In this document: positions 1 to 13,927 of the stretch, piece by piece
How positions within the stretch are numbered: the stretch's first letter is position 1
How the letters are laid out: each line of letters begins with the position of its first letter
From: Pseudomonas lurida
GTDB taxonomy: Bacteria; Pseudomonadota; Gammaproteobacteria; Pseudomonadales; Pseudomonadaceae
Direction of reading: 5' to 3'
DNA length: 64,000 nt
Assembly (NCBI RefSeq): GCF_013522705.1
Contig: NZ_JAAMRE010000017.1
Location: 50,632 to 114,631, forward strand
Made by a program: the position numbers and the translations under genes
Notes under the pieces: model-generated
The model's input: only the letters and a program-made list of their open reading frames with translations
Told to the model about the DNA's origin: nothing
The model's database searches: none

Positions 1-810
1 CACTGTCTCGGCGACATCGTGCACGCGCAGAATTCGCGCGCCTTTGGTCAAGGCGAGTGCCGCCAGTGCAAGTCCGCCATACAGACGCTCACCCACCGGA
101 CGATTCAACGCCAGCCCTATCATGCTCTTGCGCGACACCCCTACCAACAGGGGCCGACCAAGGGCATGCAAGGACTCCAGGTGCTTGAACAGGCTTAAAT
201 TATGTTGCAGGGTTTTGGCGAATCCAAAACCCGGATCAAGGATGATCTGCTCCGGCGCAATACCCACGGCAGCACATTGGGCAATCCGCTCAGCGAGAAA
301 GCCTGTCACCTCTCCCACCAAATCGTCGTAATGCGGGTTGTCCTGCATAGTGCCGGGCTCGCCCAACATGTGCATGAGGCACACCGGCAACCCGGTAGCG
401 GCAGCTGCGTCCAACGCGCCATCGCGCCGCAGTGACCGCACATCATTGATCAAGCCAGCCCCCAAACGAGCAGTTTCGCGCATCACTGCGGGGGTCGAAG
501 TATCAACGGAGATGATGACGTCCAACTCCCGGGCAATACGCTCGACAACCGGAGCGACCCGCTCCAACTCCTCAAGAGGAGAAACCACACGGGCACCAGG
601 CCGAGTCGACTCACCACCGACATCGATCAACGTCGCGCCAGCCGCCACCATCGCCTCGGCATGACGCAACGCAGCGTCCTGCTGACTGAATCGGCCGCCA
701 TCAGAAAAGGAATCGGGGGTTACATTGAGGATACCCATGACGTGTGTATGGGCCAAATCAAGAACCCGGCTGCCGCAAGGCAACCGGGTGGAGGGCAACA
801 CAGAAGTCAT
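1..810 (-). CDS. folP: Dihydropteroate synthase, 3' end cut by window
   Basis: Condenses p-aminobenzoate with 6-hydroxymethyl-dihydropterin diphosphate in cytosolic folate synthesis; this is the sulfonamide target. I translated it from the minus strand: ATG at 808-810, open to the window edge, 270 codons. The family is about 280 residues, so only the last dozen or so are missing. Visible hallmarks are the pterin-binding start (MGILNVTPDSFSDGG), GGESTRPGA, ISVDTS, DPGFGFAKT and the GVSRKSM segment near the C-terminus. It begins 8 bases after the ftsH stop, so the two are almost certainly co-transcribed, as is usual in gammaproteobacteria. Confidence 0.95.
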   Translation of the reverse strand, partial: MTSVLPSTRLPCGSRVLDLAHTHVMGILNVTPDSFSDGGRFSQQDAALRHAEAMVAAGATLIDVGGESTRPGARVVSPLEELERVAPVVERIARELDVIISVDTSTPAVMRETARLGAGLINDVRSLRRDGALDAAAATGLPVCLMHMLGEPGTMQDNPHYDDLVGEVTGFLAERIAQCAAVGIAPEQIILDPGFGFAKTLQHNLSLFKHLESLHALGRPLLVGVSRKSMIGLALNRPVGERLYGGLALAALALTKGARILRVHDVAETV

Positions 811-818
811 TTCAAACC

Positions 819-2738
819 TTAGTGTTCGGCTGCAGGACCGCCGATCGGGGTTTCAGGGCGTTCATTCTGAACCACGGGCGGAGTGCCCGAGGTGCCTGAA
901 CCGCCTTCCCAGTCGCGAGGTTCGCGCGGCGGACGACCTGCCATGATGTCGTCGATCTGATCGGCATCAATGGTTTCGTATTTCATCAGCGCATCGGCCA
1001 TGGCATCCAGCTTGTCGCGGTTATCGGTCAGGATCTGCTTGGCCGTACCGTAGCACTGGTCAATGATGCTGCGAACCTCGGAATCGATCAGCTTGGCAGT
1101 CTCACCCGAAAAACTGGCACTTTGACCGCCACCACCACGACCCAGGAACACCTCGCCATCTTCCTCGGCATACATCAAAGGACCGAGTTTTTCAGACAAG
1201 CCCCACTTGGTCACCATGTTTCGCGCTATCTGACTGGCTCGCATAATGTCGTTGGAAGCGCCGGTGGTCACACCGTCAAAGCCCAAGGTCATCTCTTCGG
1301 CAATCCGTCCACCATAAAGCGAGCAGATCTGGCTGATCAGCGCACGCTTGGAGAGGCTGTAGCGATCCTCTTCTGGCAGGAACATGGTCACGCCAAGTGC
1401 GCGACCTCGCGGAATGATCGAAACCTTGTACACCGGGTCGTGCTCAGGCACGACGCGCCCCACGATCGCGTGACCGGCTTCGTGATAGGCAGTGTTCTGC
1501 TTCTCTTTTTCGGACATGACCATGGACTTGCGCTCGGCGCCCATCATGATCTTGTCTTTAGCCAGCTCGAACTCTTTCATTTCTACAATGCGCTTGCCGG
1601 TACGCGCGGCAAACAGCGATGCCTCGTTCACCAGGTTGGCAAGGTCAGCACCGGAGAAACCAGGAGTACCACGGGCAATCACGGCCGGAGCCACATCGTC
1701 ACCCATCGGCACTTTACGCATGTGCACTTTCAGAATCTGTTCGCGCCCGCGAATATCAGGCAAGCCAACCACCACCTGGCGGTCAAAACGGCCTGGACGC
1801 AGCAAGGCCGGGTCAAGCACGTCAGGACGGTTGGTCGCGGCGATGACGATGATGCCGTCATTCATCTCGAAGCCGTCCATCTCTACCAGCAGCTGGTTGA
1901 GCGTCTGTTCGCGTTCATCATGACCACCGCCCATGCCAGCACCACGATGACGACCAACAGCGTCGATTTCATCGATGAAGATAATGCACGGCGCATGTTT
2001 CTTGGCCTGCTCGAACATATCGCGAACACGGCTGGCACCGACACCGACGAACATCTCGACGAAGTCAGAACCGGAAATGGTAAAAAACGGCACCTTGGCT
2101 TCACCGGCAATTGCCTTGGCCAGCAAGGTTTTACCCGTACCCGGAGGGCCGACCATCAGCACGCCGCGCGGAATACGACCGCCAAGACGCTGGAATTTGC
2201 CCGGATCGCGCAGGAATTCGACCAGCTCACCGACTTCTTCTTTGGCCTCATCGCAGCCGGCAACATCAGCCAGCGTGGTTTTCACCTGATCCTCGGACAG
2301 CAGGCGCGCCTTGCTCTTACCGAAACTCATCGGTCCACCCTTGCCCCCCGCACCGCCCTGCATCTGGCGCATGAAGAACATGAAGACTGCAATGATCACC
2401 AGAATAGGGAAACTGGCCACCAGAAGCTGGGTCCAGATGCTCTGCTGTTCAGGCTGCTTGCCTTCAACCACCACGTGGTTATCGACCAGATCGCCGATCA
2501 GACCGTTATCCTGGATTGCCGGACGAATGGTCTTGAAGCTGTCGCCATCGTTGCGCTTGCCGGTGATCACATAGCCATCTACCGCTACGCGCTCGACTTT
2601 GCCATCCTTGACTTGCTGGATGAAGTCGGAATAGTTGAGGGTCTGCGGCTCGTTAGGGCTGGAGAAGTTGTTCATCACCGTCACAAGGACAGCCGCGATG
2701 ATCAACCACAGGATCAGATTCTTTGCCATATCGTTCAA
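819..2738 (-). CDS. ftsH: ATP-dependent zinc metalloprotease FtsH
   Basis: Membrane-anchored AAA+ protease that degrades misfolded membrane proteins and regulators such as sigma-32 and LpxC in E. coli. The 639 residues show two N-terminal membrane segments (about 6-23 and 102-122) flanking a periplasmic stretch, Walker A GPPGTGKT (197-204), Walker B IIFIDEID (252-259), the second region of homology around ATNRPDVLDPALLRPGRFDR, and the zinc site HEAGH (419-423). The start chosen is TTG at 2736-2738, seven bases after GAGGG; an ATG three codons later (2727-2729) is 16 bases away and less well placed. The gene follows rlmE by about 190 bases and leads into folP. The Gly/Pro-rich tail is normal for pseudomonads. 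Confidence 0.97.
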   Translation of the reverse strand: MNDMAKNLILWLIIAAVLVTVMNNFSSPNEPQTLNYSDFIQQVKDGKVERVAVDGYVITGKRNDGDSFKTIRPAIQDNGLIGDLVDNHVVVEGKQPEQQSIWTQLLVASFPILVIIAVFMFFMRQMQGGAGGKGGPMSFGKSKARLLSEDQVKTTLADVAGCDEAKEEVGELVEFLRDPGKFQRLGGRIPRGVLMVGPPGTGKTLLAKAIAGEAKVPFFTISGSDFVEMFVGVGASRVRDMFEQAKKHAPCIIFIDEIDAVGRHRGAGMGGGHDEREQTLNQLLVEMDGFEMNDGIIVIAATNRPDVLDPALLRPGRFDRQVVVGLPDIRGREQILKVHMRKVPMGDDVAPAVIARGTPGFSGADLANLVNEASLFAARTGKRIVEMKEFELAKDKIMMGAERKSMVMSEKEKQNTAYHEAGHAIVGRVVPEHDPVYKVSIIPRGRALGVTMFLPEEDRYSLSKRALISQICSLYGGRIAEEMTLGFDGVTTGASNDIMRASQIARNMVTKWGLSEKLGPLMYAEEDGEVFLGRGGGGQSASFSGETAKLIDSEVRSIIDQCYGTAKQILTDNRDKLDAMADALMKYETIDADQIDDIMAGRPPREPRDWEGGSGTSGTPPVVQNERPETPIGGPAAEH

Positions 2739-2929
2739 TTAACTACCCTCTGAAGCAAGCTCCGCTGCTGGCGCGCGCTTCGCATGATATTCACCGGCCT
2801 AACTTACTACATTACCTACAACTCTGGCAGGCGCCGTCTGTAACCCTTTGTGAAACTTTGACTACACAATATTCGTAAAGCTTCATGACGAAAGCGATAT
2901 AAAAAAACCTATCGACTCCCTTCAAACCT

Positions 2930-3580
2930 TTAAAGACGCTCATCGCTGGCAGCGCCTTCAATGCCACGGAACCCACGCGCCAACAGGTATTGCTCGCGGG
3001 ACCGATCCCGGGAAGAGTCCGGTTTGCGCATCTGAACCTTGTCGAATAGCTTACGGATGTTCTTGTGATACTCGTCGAAACCTTCCCCCTGGAAGACCTT
3101 GACCAGGAAATCACCCCCCGGACGCAATACCCGGCCCGCCAGATCCAGCGCCAATTCGCACAGGAACATGGCGCGCGGCATATCAACAGCCGGTAATCCA
3201 CTCATATTGGGGGCCATGTCGGAAATCACAAGGTCTACCTGCGAATTTCCCACGGCTTCAAGAATCTCGGCCAGTACCGCATCCTGAGTGAAATCCCCAT
3301 GTACAAAGGTTACATCCGGAATGCTGTCCATCTCCAGAATGTCGGAAGCGATCAACCGCCCCTGCCCACCAATCAGACGACTGGCAACCTGTGACCAGCC
3401 GCCAGGCGCCGCTCCGAGGTCGATCACACTCATGCCGGGGCGGAATAGTTTGTCCTTGTCCTGCAACTCCAGCAGCTTGTAGCTGGCCCGGGAGCGGTAG
3501 CCGTCCTTCTGCGCCTTTTTGACGTAAGGGTCGTTGAAATGCTCTTGTAGCCACTTAAGGCTGGTTTTGGAACGGGCCAC
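2930..3580 (-). CDS. rlmE: 23S rRNA 2'-O-ribose U2552 methyltransferase RlmE (FtsJ/RrmJ)
   Basis: SAM-dependent methyltransferase acting late in 50S assembly. The 216 residues match the family in length. The N-terminus is basic (MARSKTSLKW), the SAM-binding motif reads VIDLGAAPGGWSQVA, and VISDMAPNMSG and LVKVFQGEG carry the expected D and K of the K-D-K-E catalytic tetrad. The rlmE-ftsH order is the standard one, and in E. coli ftsH is partly transcribed from the rlmE promoter. It is divergent from yhbY, with about 105 bases between the two starts. Confidence 0.96.
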   Translation of the reverse strand: MARSKTSLKWLQEHFNDPYVKKAQKDGYRSRASYKLLELQDKDKLFRPGMSVIDLGAAPGGWSQVASRLIGGQGRLIASDILEMDSIPDVTFVHGDFTQDAVLAEILEAVGNSQVDLVISDMAPNMSGLPAVDMPRAMFLCELALDLAGRVLRPGGDFLVKVFQGEGFDEYHKNIRKLFDKVQMRKPDSSRDRSREQYLLARGFRGIEGAASDERL

Positions 3581-3685
3581 TGGGCACCTCGAAAATAAAA
3601 CGGGTCGTGATTAACTGGGCGGTCCCGGACTCGCTCGGGTAAACTGGCCGCCGCTTTTTACAAGATCAGACGCAGGGGTCAGATT

Positions 3686-3994
3686 ATGCCGCTCACTCAA
3701 GAGCAGAAGAAACAATACAAATCCATTGGCCACCATCTGAAACCAGTTCTGATTGTGGCAGACAACGGTTTGACTGAGGGTGTGTTAGCCGAATTCGAAC
3801 GCGCACTCAACGATCACGAGCTGATCAAGATCAAGGTTAATATCCTTGACCGCGAAGCACGCCTGGCCGCCATTGCAGAACTGTGCAAGGTGGGCAAAGC
3901 GGACCTGGTTCAGGTTATCGGCAAGATGGCGCTGCTGTATCGCAAGAACTTCAGCGCCAACAAGCAATTGTCGAATGTTCACCGCTTCAAATGA
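3686..3994 (+). CDS. yhbY: YhbY-type RNA-binding protein (CRM domain)
   Basis: Small cytosolic protein of 102 residues made almost entirely of a CRM domain, linked in E. coli to pre-50S particles. The family start motif LTQEQKKQYKSIGHHLKPV and the IKIKV ... AELCK ... GKMALLYR core are clear. AGGGG precedes the ATG by seven bases. It is divergent from rlmE and convergent with the DUF4149 gene, whose stop lies 10 bases away. The exact role in ribosome assembly is not settled. Confidence 0.9.
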   Translation: MPLTQEQKKQYKSIGHHLKPVLIVADNGLTEGVLAEFERALNDHELIKIKVNILDREARLAAIAELCKVGKADLVQVIGKMALLYRKNFSANKQLSNVHRFK

Positions 3995-4003
3995 TAGCAA
4001 GGG

Positions 4004-4408
4004 TCAAGGGCGTGCTTCGCGCGCCCTGCCACTCCAACCCGGTGCCGGCTGTATCACCAGCACGAGGCCTGAGAACCCTAGCACAAGATAGCTGAATAGT
4101 TGCCAGCGCAACGCTTGCGGCAGCCAGACATGCACGACGAAATACATCGAACAGCCATACAGCGCCATCAACAGTAATTGCCCGCGAATATCCCGCCATA
4201 GACTCTCCAAGCCCTCGGTCCTTACCAGCACCAACACTTGAAGTATCACGCACGCCGCCGCAAAACCCACCAGCAACGCACTCAGTAATCCATCGAGCTC
4301 ATCGATCAGCAACGGCGCCAGCCCAATCAGGCCCAACGCCGGCAAAACGCCAAGGTGCAACAGCCACAAGCCACCCACCCAGAGCATCTGGGTGAGCTGC
4401 CAGAGCAT
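4004..4408 (-). CDS. DUF4149-like membrane protein
   Basis: Small inner-membrane protein of 134 residues with four hydrophobic segments and a start typical of the family (MLWQLTQMLWVGGLWLLHLG). I took the ATG at 4406-4408; the longer frame would run into greA. The gap to the greA stop is 28 bases and contains a GC-rich hairpin (GGCGCCCG ... CGGGCGC) that may attenuate read-through. The position after greA at the end of the car operon is conserved in pseudomonads as I recall it. Function unknown. Confidence 0.75.
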   Translation of the reverse strand: MLWQLTQMLWVGGLWLLHLGVLPALGLIGLAPLLIDELDGLLSALLVGFAAACVILQVLVLVRTEGLESLWRDIRGQLLLMALYGCSMYFVVHVWLPQALRWQLFSYLVLGFSGLVLVIQPAPGWSGRAREARP

Positions 4409-4436
4409 TGCGCCCGCCTGGAGCGGGCGCCGTCTT

Positions 4437-4915
4437 TCAGACGTGACGAACTTCGACAATCTCGTACTCGATCACACCGCTTGGTGTTTTCACGGCGACC
4501 ACGTCGCCTTCTTCCTTGGCGATCAAGGCGCGTGCGATCGGCGAGCCGACAGAGATCTTGCCTTGCTTGATGTCAGCTTCATCCTCACCCACGATGTGGT
4601 AAGTCACGCTCTCATCAGTCTCGACGTTGGCAATTTCAACGGTCGTACCGAAAATCACCTTGCCGGTGTGCGGAATAGTGGTCACATCGATGATCACAGC
4701 ATTCTGCATGCGGCCTTCGATATCGCGGATCCGCGCCTCGACCATACCTTGCTGCTCGCGAGCAGCATGGTATTCGGCGTTTTCCTTCAAGTCACCCAGC
4801 TCGCGGGCCGTACCGATGTCCTGGCTCAGCTTTGGACGTACGACCTTGGTCAGGTGGGCGTGCTCCTCTTCCAGGGCCTTGGCACCCTGGACGGTCATTG
4901 GGTATTTGGTAATGC

Positions 4916-4919
<4 letters not shown>
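4437..4919 (-). CDS. greA: Transcription elongation factor GreA
   Basis: Rescues backtracked RNA polymerase by stimulating transcript cleavage. The 160 residues have an N-terminal coiled-coil hairpin whose tip carries LGDLKENAEYHAA, with the catalytic acids at about D43 and E46, then the FKBP-like C-terminal domain. The start overlaps the carB stop by four bases (ATGA), so translation is probably coupled. A carA-carB-greA operon has been reported in P. aeruginosa. A shorter, acid-less relative lies at 44571-45068. Confidence 0.97.
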
Positions 4920-8137
<3,218 letters not shown>

Positions 8138-8242
8138 GGGTTTGTCACTCAAATCCGCAGGTCAGTCGGCAAGCCGTCTTGAACAATCTTTAGAGAGCCT
8201 GCGGGGGCCACCGGTTTTCGGGGCCACCCGCAAGCCGCTCAG

Positions 8243-9379
8243 TCAGCGTCGCTTGGCCATCTCATTGATGAAACGGTCGAACAGCGGCGCTACGTCGTTC
8301 GGGCCCGGGCTGGCTTCAGGGTGGCCCTGGAAGCTGAACGCGCTCTTGTCGGTGCGCTCGATGCCTTGCAGGGAACCGTCAAACAGCGACTTGTGAATCG
8401 CACGGACGTTGCCCGGCAAGGTCGCTTCATCCACCGCAAAACCGTGGTTCTGGCTGGTGATCATTACCACGCCGGTGTCCAGGTCCTGCACGGGGTGGTT
8501 GGCGCCGTGGTGGCCGTGGCCCATTTTCAGGGTTTTGGCACCGGAGGCCAGAGCCAGCAGCTGGTGGCCCAGGCAGATACCGAATACCGGGATCTCGGTT
8601 TCCAGCACGTCCTTGATCGCCTGGATGGCGTAGTCGCAAGGCTCAGGATCACCTGGGCCGTTGGACAGGAACACACCGTCCGGCTGCAGAGCCAGCACAT
8701 CGATGGCAGGCGTTTGTGCAGGTACAACCGTCACCCGGCAGCCGCGCTCGACCAGCATGCGCAGGATGTTGTACTTGATGCCATAGTCGTAGGCCACTAC
8801 GTGGTAAGGCAGCTCGGCGGCGTCGATGGTCTCGTGGCTGTCGGTCTTCAGGTCCCAGACGGTGGAGCGCCACTCGTACTTGTCCTTGGTGCTGACGACC
8901 TTCGCCAGGTCCATGCCTTTGAGGCCGGGAAAGCCTTGCGCGGCCGCAATCGCCGCCTCTTCAGAAATATTCTCGCCGGCCATGATGCAGCCGTTCTGCG
9001 AGCCTTTTTCACGCAGGATGCGTGTCAGGCGACGCGTGTCGATACCGGCGATAGCCACCACATTGTTGGCTTTCAAGTAATCGGACAGCGACATCGTGTT
9101 ACGCCAGTTGCTCGCGACCAGCGGCAGATCACGAATCACCAGGCCCGCGGACCAGACACGATCAGACTCGACATCTTCCGGGGTAGTACCGGTATTGCCG
9201 ATGTGTGGATAAGTCAGGGTAACGATCTGTTGGGCGTAGGAAGGATCGGTAAGGATTTCCTGATAGCCGGTCATGGCAGTGTTAAACACTACCTCTCCAA
9301 CGGTTTGACCGTCGGCTCCAATGGCTTCGCCGCGAAAAATGCTGCCATCAGCAAGGGCGAGTATGGCTGGCTTAGTCAA
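8243..9379 (-). CDS. carA: Carbamoyl-phosphate synthase small (glutaminase) subunit
   Basis: Hydrolyses glutamine and passes ammonia to CarB. The 378 residues show the N-terminal CPSase domain (AILALADGSIFRGEAIG) and a class I glutamine amidotransferase domain with FGICLGHQLLALA (nucleophile Cys) and GHPEASPGP (catalytic His/Glu region). The start codon is TTG at 9377-9379, six bases after GGGAGG; there is no ATG alternative nearby. The upstream leader contains a strong intrinsic terminator and a short frame that runs through it (separate entries). Confidence 0.97.
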   Translation of the reverse strand: MTKPAILALADGSIFRGEAIGADGQTVGEVVFNTAMTGYQEILTDPSYAQQIVTLTYPHIGNTGTTPEDVESDRVWSAGLVIRDLPLVASNWRNTMSLSDYLKANNVVAIAGIDTRRLTRILREKGSQNGCIMAGENISEEAAIAAAQGFPGLKGMDLAKVVSTKDKYEWRSTVWDLKTDSHETIDAAELPYHVVAYDYGIKYNILRMLVERGCRVTVVPAQTPAIDVLALQPDGVFLSNGPGDPEPCDYAIQAIKDVLETEIPVFGICLGHQLLALASGAKTLKMGHGHHGANHPVQDLDTGVVMITSQNHGFAVDEATLPGNVRAIHKSLFDGSLQGIERTDKSAFSFQGHPEASPGPNDVAPLFDRFINEMAKRR

Positions 9380-9424
9380 GAAGACCTCCCGTAAATAAAG
9401 CCTGAAGGGGCGATCGCAGGTTGT

Positions 9425-9462
9425 AAAAAAGCGGAGTGACGTATGGACACGTCACCCCGCTT
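9425..9462 (-). terminator. Attenuator-like terminator in the carA leader
   Basis: On the minus strand an AAGCGGGGTGACGT ... ACGTCACTCCGCTT hairpin is followed by six T. It lies about 45 bases before the carA start and downstream of the likely carA promoter, so it can act only as a leader terminator (attenuator) or as a backup terminator for dapB. A short frame starting with GTG or an earlier GTG runs through the hairpin and stops at the TGA overlapping the carA TTG codon, which would fit translation-dependent attenuation. Confidence 0.65.
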
Positions 9463-9509
9463 GTTCACTGAATTATTCTGCGCGCTTTTAGTGGACACAC
9501 TAAAGCTGT

Positions 9510-9538
9510 AGCTTACAGAAAAAGGCTTTTTGGGTCCA
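9510..9538 (-). promoter_or_regulatory. Candidate sigma-70 promoter for carA
   Basis: Minus strand: TGGACC (-35, 9533-9538), 17-base spacer, TAAGCT (-10, 9510-9515). It lies between the dapB terminator and the carA leader terminator. The match to consensus is moderate and other promoters may exist; arginine- and pyrimidine-responsive control of carAB is known in pseudomonads. Confidence 0.45.
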
Positions 9539-9591
9539 CCGCTAAAGAGCCTTAAAGGCAGGGGAATGCGATAGGACGTCGCCTAGCGGTT

Positions 9592-9630
9592 AAAAACGGG
9601 GGCTCAGGATAATCCTGCGCACCCGTTTTA
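9592..9630 (-). terminator. Intrinsic terminator after dapB
   Basis: Just past the dapB stop the minus strand reads AAAACGGG ... CCCGTTTTT, with an inner AGGATTATCCT stem, giving a long hairpin ending in five T. It probably separates dnaJ-dapB transcription from carAB. Confidence 0.8.
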
Positions 9631-9638
9631 GCTACTGA

Positions 9639-10445
9639 TTAGTGCAGGTCCAGCACGTCACGCATGTCGTACAAGCCAGGCTCGCGCCCCTCCAGCCAAA
9701 GCGCAGCGCGTACGGCGCCCTTGGCGAATGTCATGCGACTGGAAGCCTTGTGCGTGATCTCAAGGCGCTCGCCCTCAGTGGCGAATAACACCGTATGGTC
9801 ACCCACCACATCACCACCACGCACGGTCGCAAAGCCAATGGTGTCGCGCGCCCGAGCACCGGTATGGCCCTCACGACCGTAAACCGCGACCTTCGACAGG
9901 TCACGACCCAACGCATCGGCAATGGCTTCCCCCATGCGCAGCGCCGTACCGGAAGGCGCATCGATCTTGTGGCGATGGTGGGTCTCGATAATCTCGATAT
10001 CCGCTTCATCGCCCAGCACTCGCGCGGCCATGTCCAACAGTTTGAGCGACAGGTTCACGCCAACGCTGAAGTTGGCGGCAAACACCACGGGAATATCCTT
10101 GCCCGCCTCCACCAGCAACTGCTTCTGCTCGGCAGTCAGCCCCGTGGTACCAATCACCATGGCCTTGCCCGACTTGCGGCAGAACGCCAGGTTCTTGAGC
10201 ATCACTTCTGGCAACGTGAAGTCGATCAACACATCGAACTCATCAGCCACTTGCTCCAGGCTGCCCGACAGCGAAACGCCGATACGCCCCAAGGAGGCCA
10301 GCTCTCCCGCATCCGCACCGATCAACGTGCTGCCAGGGCGAACGATCGCCGCCGTCAGCCCGGAGGCCGGCGAACGCAATTGCACCGCCTCGACCAGAGT
10401 CTTTCCCATGCGCCCGGCAGCGCCCATTACGGCTATACGTCGCAT
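9639..10445 (-). CDS. dapB: 4-Hydroxy-tetrahydrodipicolinate reductase
   Basis: NAD(P)H-dependent step of the diaminopimelate/lysine pathway. The start is ATG 10443-10445 (268 residues), seven bases after AGGA, preferred over the GTG two codons earlier. Visible are the Rossmann fingerprint RIAVMGAAGRMGKTLV, the substrate-binding ETHHRHKIDAPSGTALRMGE containing the E-x2-HHR...K-x2-PSGTA signature, and the C-terminal AALWLEGREPGLYDMRDVL. It follows dnaJ by 10 bases, so it is co-transcribed with it, and it ends in a strong terminator. Confidence 0.97.
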   Translation of the reverse strand: MRRIAVMGAAGRMGKTLVEAVQLRSPASGLTAAIVRPGSTLIGADAGELASLGRIGVSLSGSLEQVADEFDVLIDFTLPEVMLKNLAFCRKSGKAMVIGTTGLTAEQKQLLVEAGKDIPVVFAANFSVGVNLSLKLLDMAARVLGDEADIEIIETHHRHKIDAPSGTALRMGEAIADALGRDLSKVAVYGREGHTGARARDTIGFATVRGGDVVGDHTVLFATEGERLEITHKASSRMTFAKGAVRAALWLEGREPGLYDMRDVLDLH

Positions 10446-10455
10446 ATTCACTTCC

Positions 10456-11580
10456 TTACAGGTCGCCGAAGAAGCGCTTCACGCCTTCGAAGAAACCGGT
10501 GGTTTTCGGCGAATGGGTGTCATCGCCCTCCAGGGAGCTGCGGAATTCCTCGAGCAACTCGCGCTGGCGGCGGCCCAGGTTGACCGGTGTTTCTACCGCC
10601 ACGCGACACATCAAGTCACCCGCCCCACCACCGCGCACCGGCGCCACGCCCTTGCCACGAATGCGGAACTGCTTGCCGGTCTGCGTGCCTTCAGGAATCT
10701 TCAGCTTGACGCGACCATCAAGGGTCGGAATCTCAAGCTCGCCACCCAATGCCGCATCCACAAAGCTGATTGGAACCTCACAGAACAGATGCTTGCCGTC
10801 ACGCTGGAAGATCGCGTGCTCGCGCACACTGATCACCACGTACAAGTCGCCAGTAGGCCCACCCTGCGCGCCTGCCTCACCTTCGCCCGACAGACGAATG
10901 CGATCACCGGTATCCACACCGGCCGGCACTTTGACCGACAAGGTCTTGTACTCTTCGACGCGGCCTTCGCCGTGGCAGGCGTCGCACGGATCGGAAATGA
11001 TCTTGCCCTGTCCATGGCAACGCGGGCACGTCTGCTGCACCGAGAAGAACCCTTGCTGCATCCGAACCTGGCCAATACCGCCACACGTAGGGCAGGTGAT
11101 GGGCGAAGACCCCTTCTTGGCACCGGAGCCGTCGCACGGCTTGCAGTTGACCAGCGTAGGCACGCGAATGTTGACGCTGGTGCCGCGCACGGCCTCTTCC
11201 AGATTCAACTCAAGCGTGTAACGCAGATCACTGCCACGCTGGGCACCGCCACGCTGACCACCACGACCACCACCAAAGAAGTCGCTGAACACGTCACCGA
11301 AAATATCAGAGAAATTCTGACCACCAAAACCGGCACCACCGCCACCCATGCTCGGGTCGACGCCGGCATGACCGTACTGGTCGTAGGCCGCGCGCTTATT
11401 GGGATCACACAAGCATTCGTAGGCCTCATTGGCCTCTTTGAACATGTCTTCGGATTCTTTGTTATCCGGATTACGGTCCGGGTGGTGCTTCATCGCCAGG
11501 CGGCGGTAAGCCTTTTTCAGCTCAGCCTCGCTGGCCCCACGCTCCACACCCAAAACTTCGTAATAGTCACGCTTTGCCAT
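10456..11580 (-). CDS. dnaJ: Chaperone DnaJ (Hsp40)
   Basis: Co-chaperone that delivers clients to DnaK and stimulates its ATPase. From ATG 11578-11580 it has 374 residues, the normal length; the open frame continues 30 codons upstream without family similarity. The J domain has HPD at 33-35, followed by a Gly/Phe-rich region, four zinc motifs (CKPCDGSG, CPTCGGIG, CPRCHGQG, CDACHGEG) and the C-terminal substrate domains. It is separated from dnaK by 317 bases, so a separate promoter is likely, but I see no convincing sigma-32 site there. Confidence 0.97.
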   Translation of the reverse strand: MAKRDYYEVLGVERGASEAELKKAYRRLAMKHHPDRNPDNKESEDMFKEANEAYECLCDPNKRAAYDQYGHAGVDPSMGGGGAGFGGQNFSDIFGDVFSDFFGGGRGGQRGGAQRGSDLRYTLELNLEEAVRGTSVNIRVPTLVNCKPCDGSGAKKGSSPITCPTCGGIGQVRMQQGFFSVQQTCPRCHGQGKIISDPCDACHGEGRVEEYKTLSVKVPAGVDTGDRIRLSGEGEAGAQGGPTGDLYVVISVREHAIFQRDGKHLFCEVPISFVDAALGGELEIPTLDGRVKLKIPEGTQTGKQFRIRGKGVAPVRGGGAGDLMCRVAVETPVNLGRRQRELLEEFRSSLEGDDTHSPKTTGFFEGVKRFFGDL

Positions 11581-11827
11581 AAGTCTTTGCACTCTTAAGG
11601 ACGTCCAGCCAGACCCTCCTGAGCCTTGCCAAACTCGTTGAGCCCCAATACAGGCCCGGACCCAACTCACGTCAATTCAACGATCCTGGTCATTACTGCT
11701 TTTAGCCAGGGACCCGGCCAAAAACCCGGTGTTCAATACTCGGAAAGCAGGAGCATCCCCGATCACACCGCCAGCATCCGACTGATGTCGCATGCTGTAA
11801 AAATTCGCATACCCCAGACACGCCAAC

Positions 11828-11881
11828 GCGGGAGCAAGCTCCCGCGCGGCGACATCCTACCAGTCACCGCTTGAAAGCGGT
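11828..11881. repeat. REP-like palindrome and second hairpin between dnaK and dnaJ
   Basis: The 317-base gap 11581-11897 contains no gene that I can support. It holds a perfect palindrome GCGGGAGC-AA-GCTCCCGC (11828-11845), typical of short pseudomonad REP cores, and ACCGCTT-GA-AAGCGGT (11866-11881), a small hairpin just after the dnaK stop without a T-run. The latter may reduce read-through from dnaK. Confidence 0.6.
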
Positions 11882-11897
11882 CAACCGGGCGACCAAG

Positions 11898-13820
<1,923 letters not shown>

Positions 13821-13899
13821 GATTTACTCTCCCGAAACTTGAATTTGGTTGCCGCAGCAGTTGTGGCTAACTGCGGTAGCACTTAATCGCTTGACTTAT

Positions 13900-13927
13900 A
13901 AATGGGGGCCTTGCGGCGGATTTCAAG
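13900..13927 (-). promoter_or_regulatory. Sigma-32 (RpoH) promoter before dnaK
   Basis: Minus strand: CTTGAA (13922-13927), 14-base spacer, CCCCATTT (13900-13907). This matches the RpoH consensus CTTGAA-N14-CCCCAT very well. The -35 box overlaps the grpE stop codon (TGA 13923-13925), so the promoter begins inside grpE. Confidence 0.85.

Noticed and set aside
1122..2753. 543-codon open frame on the plus strand
   Set aside because: Antisense shadow of ftsH with low-complexity His/Thr composition.
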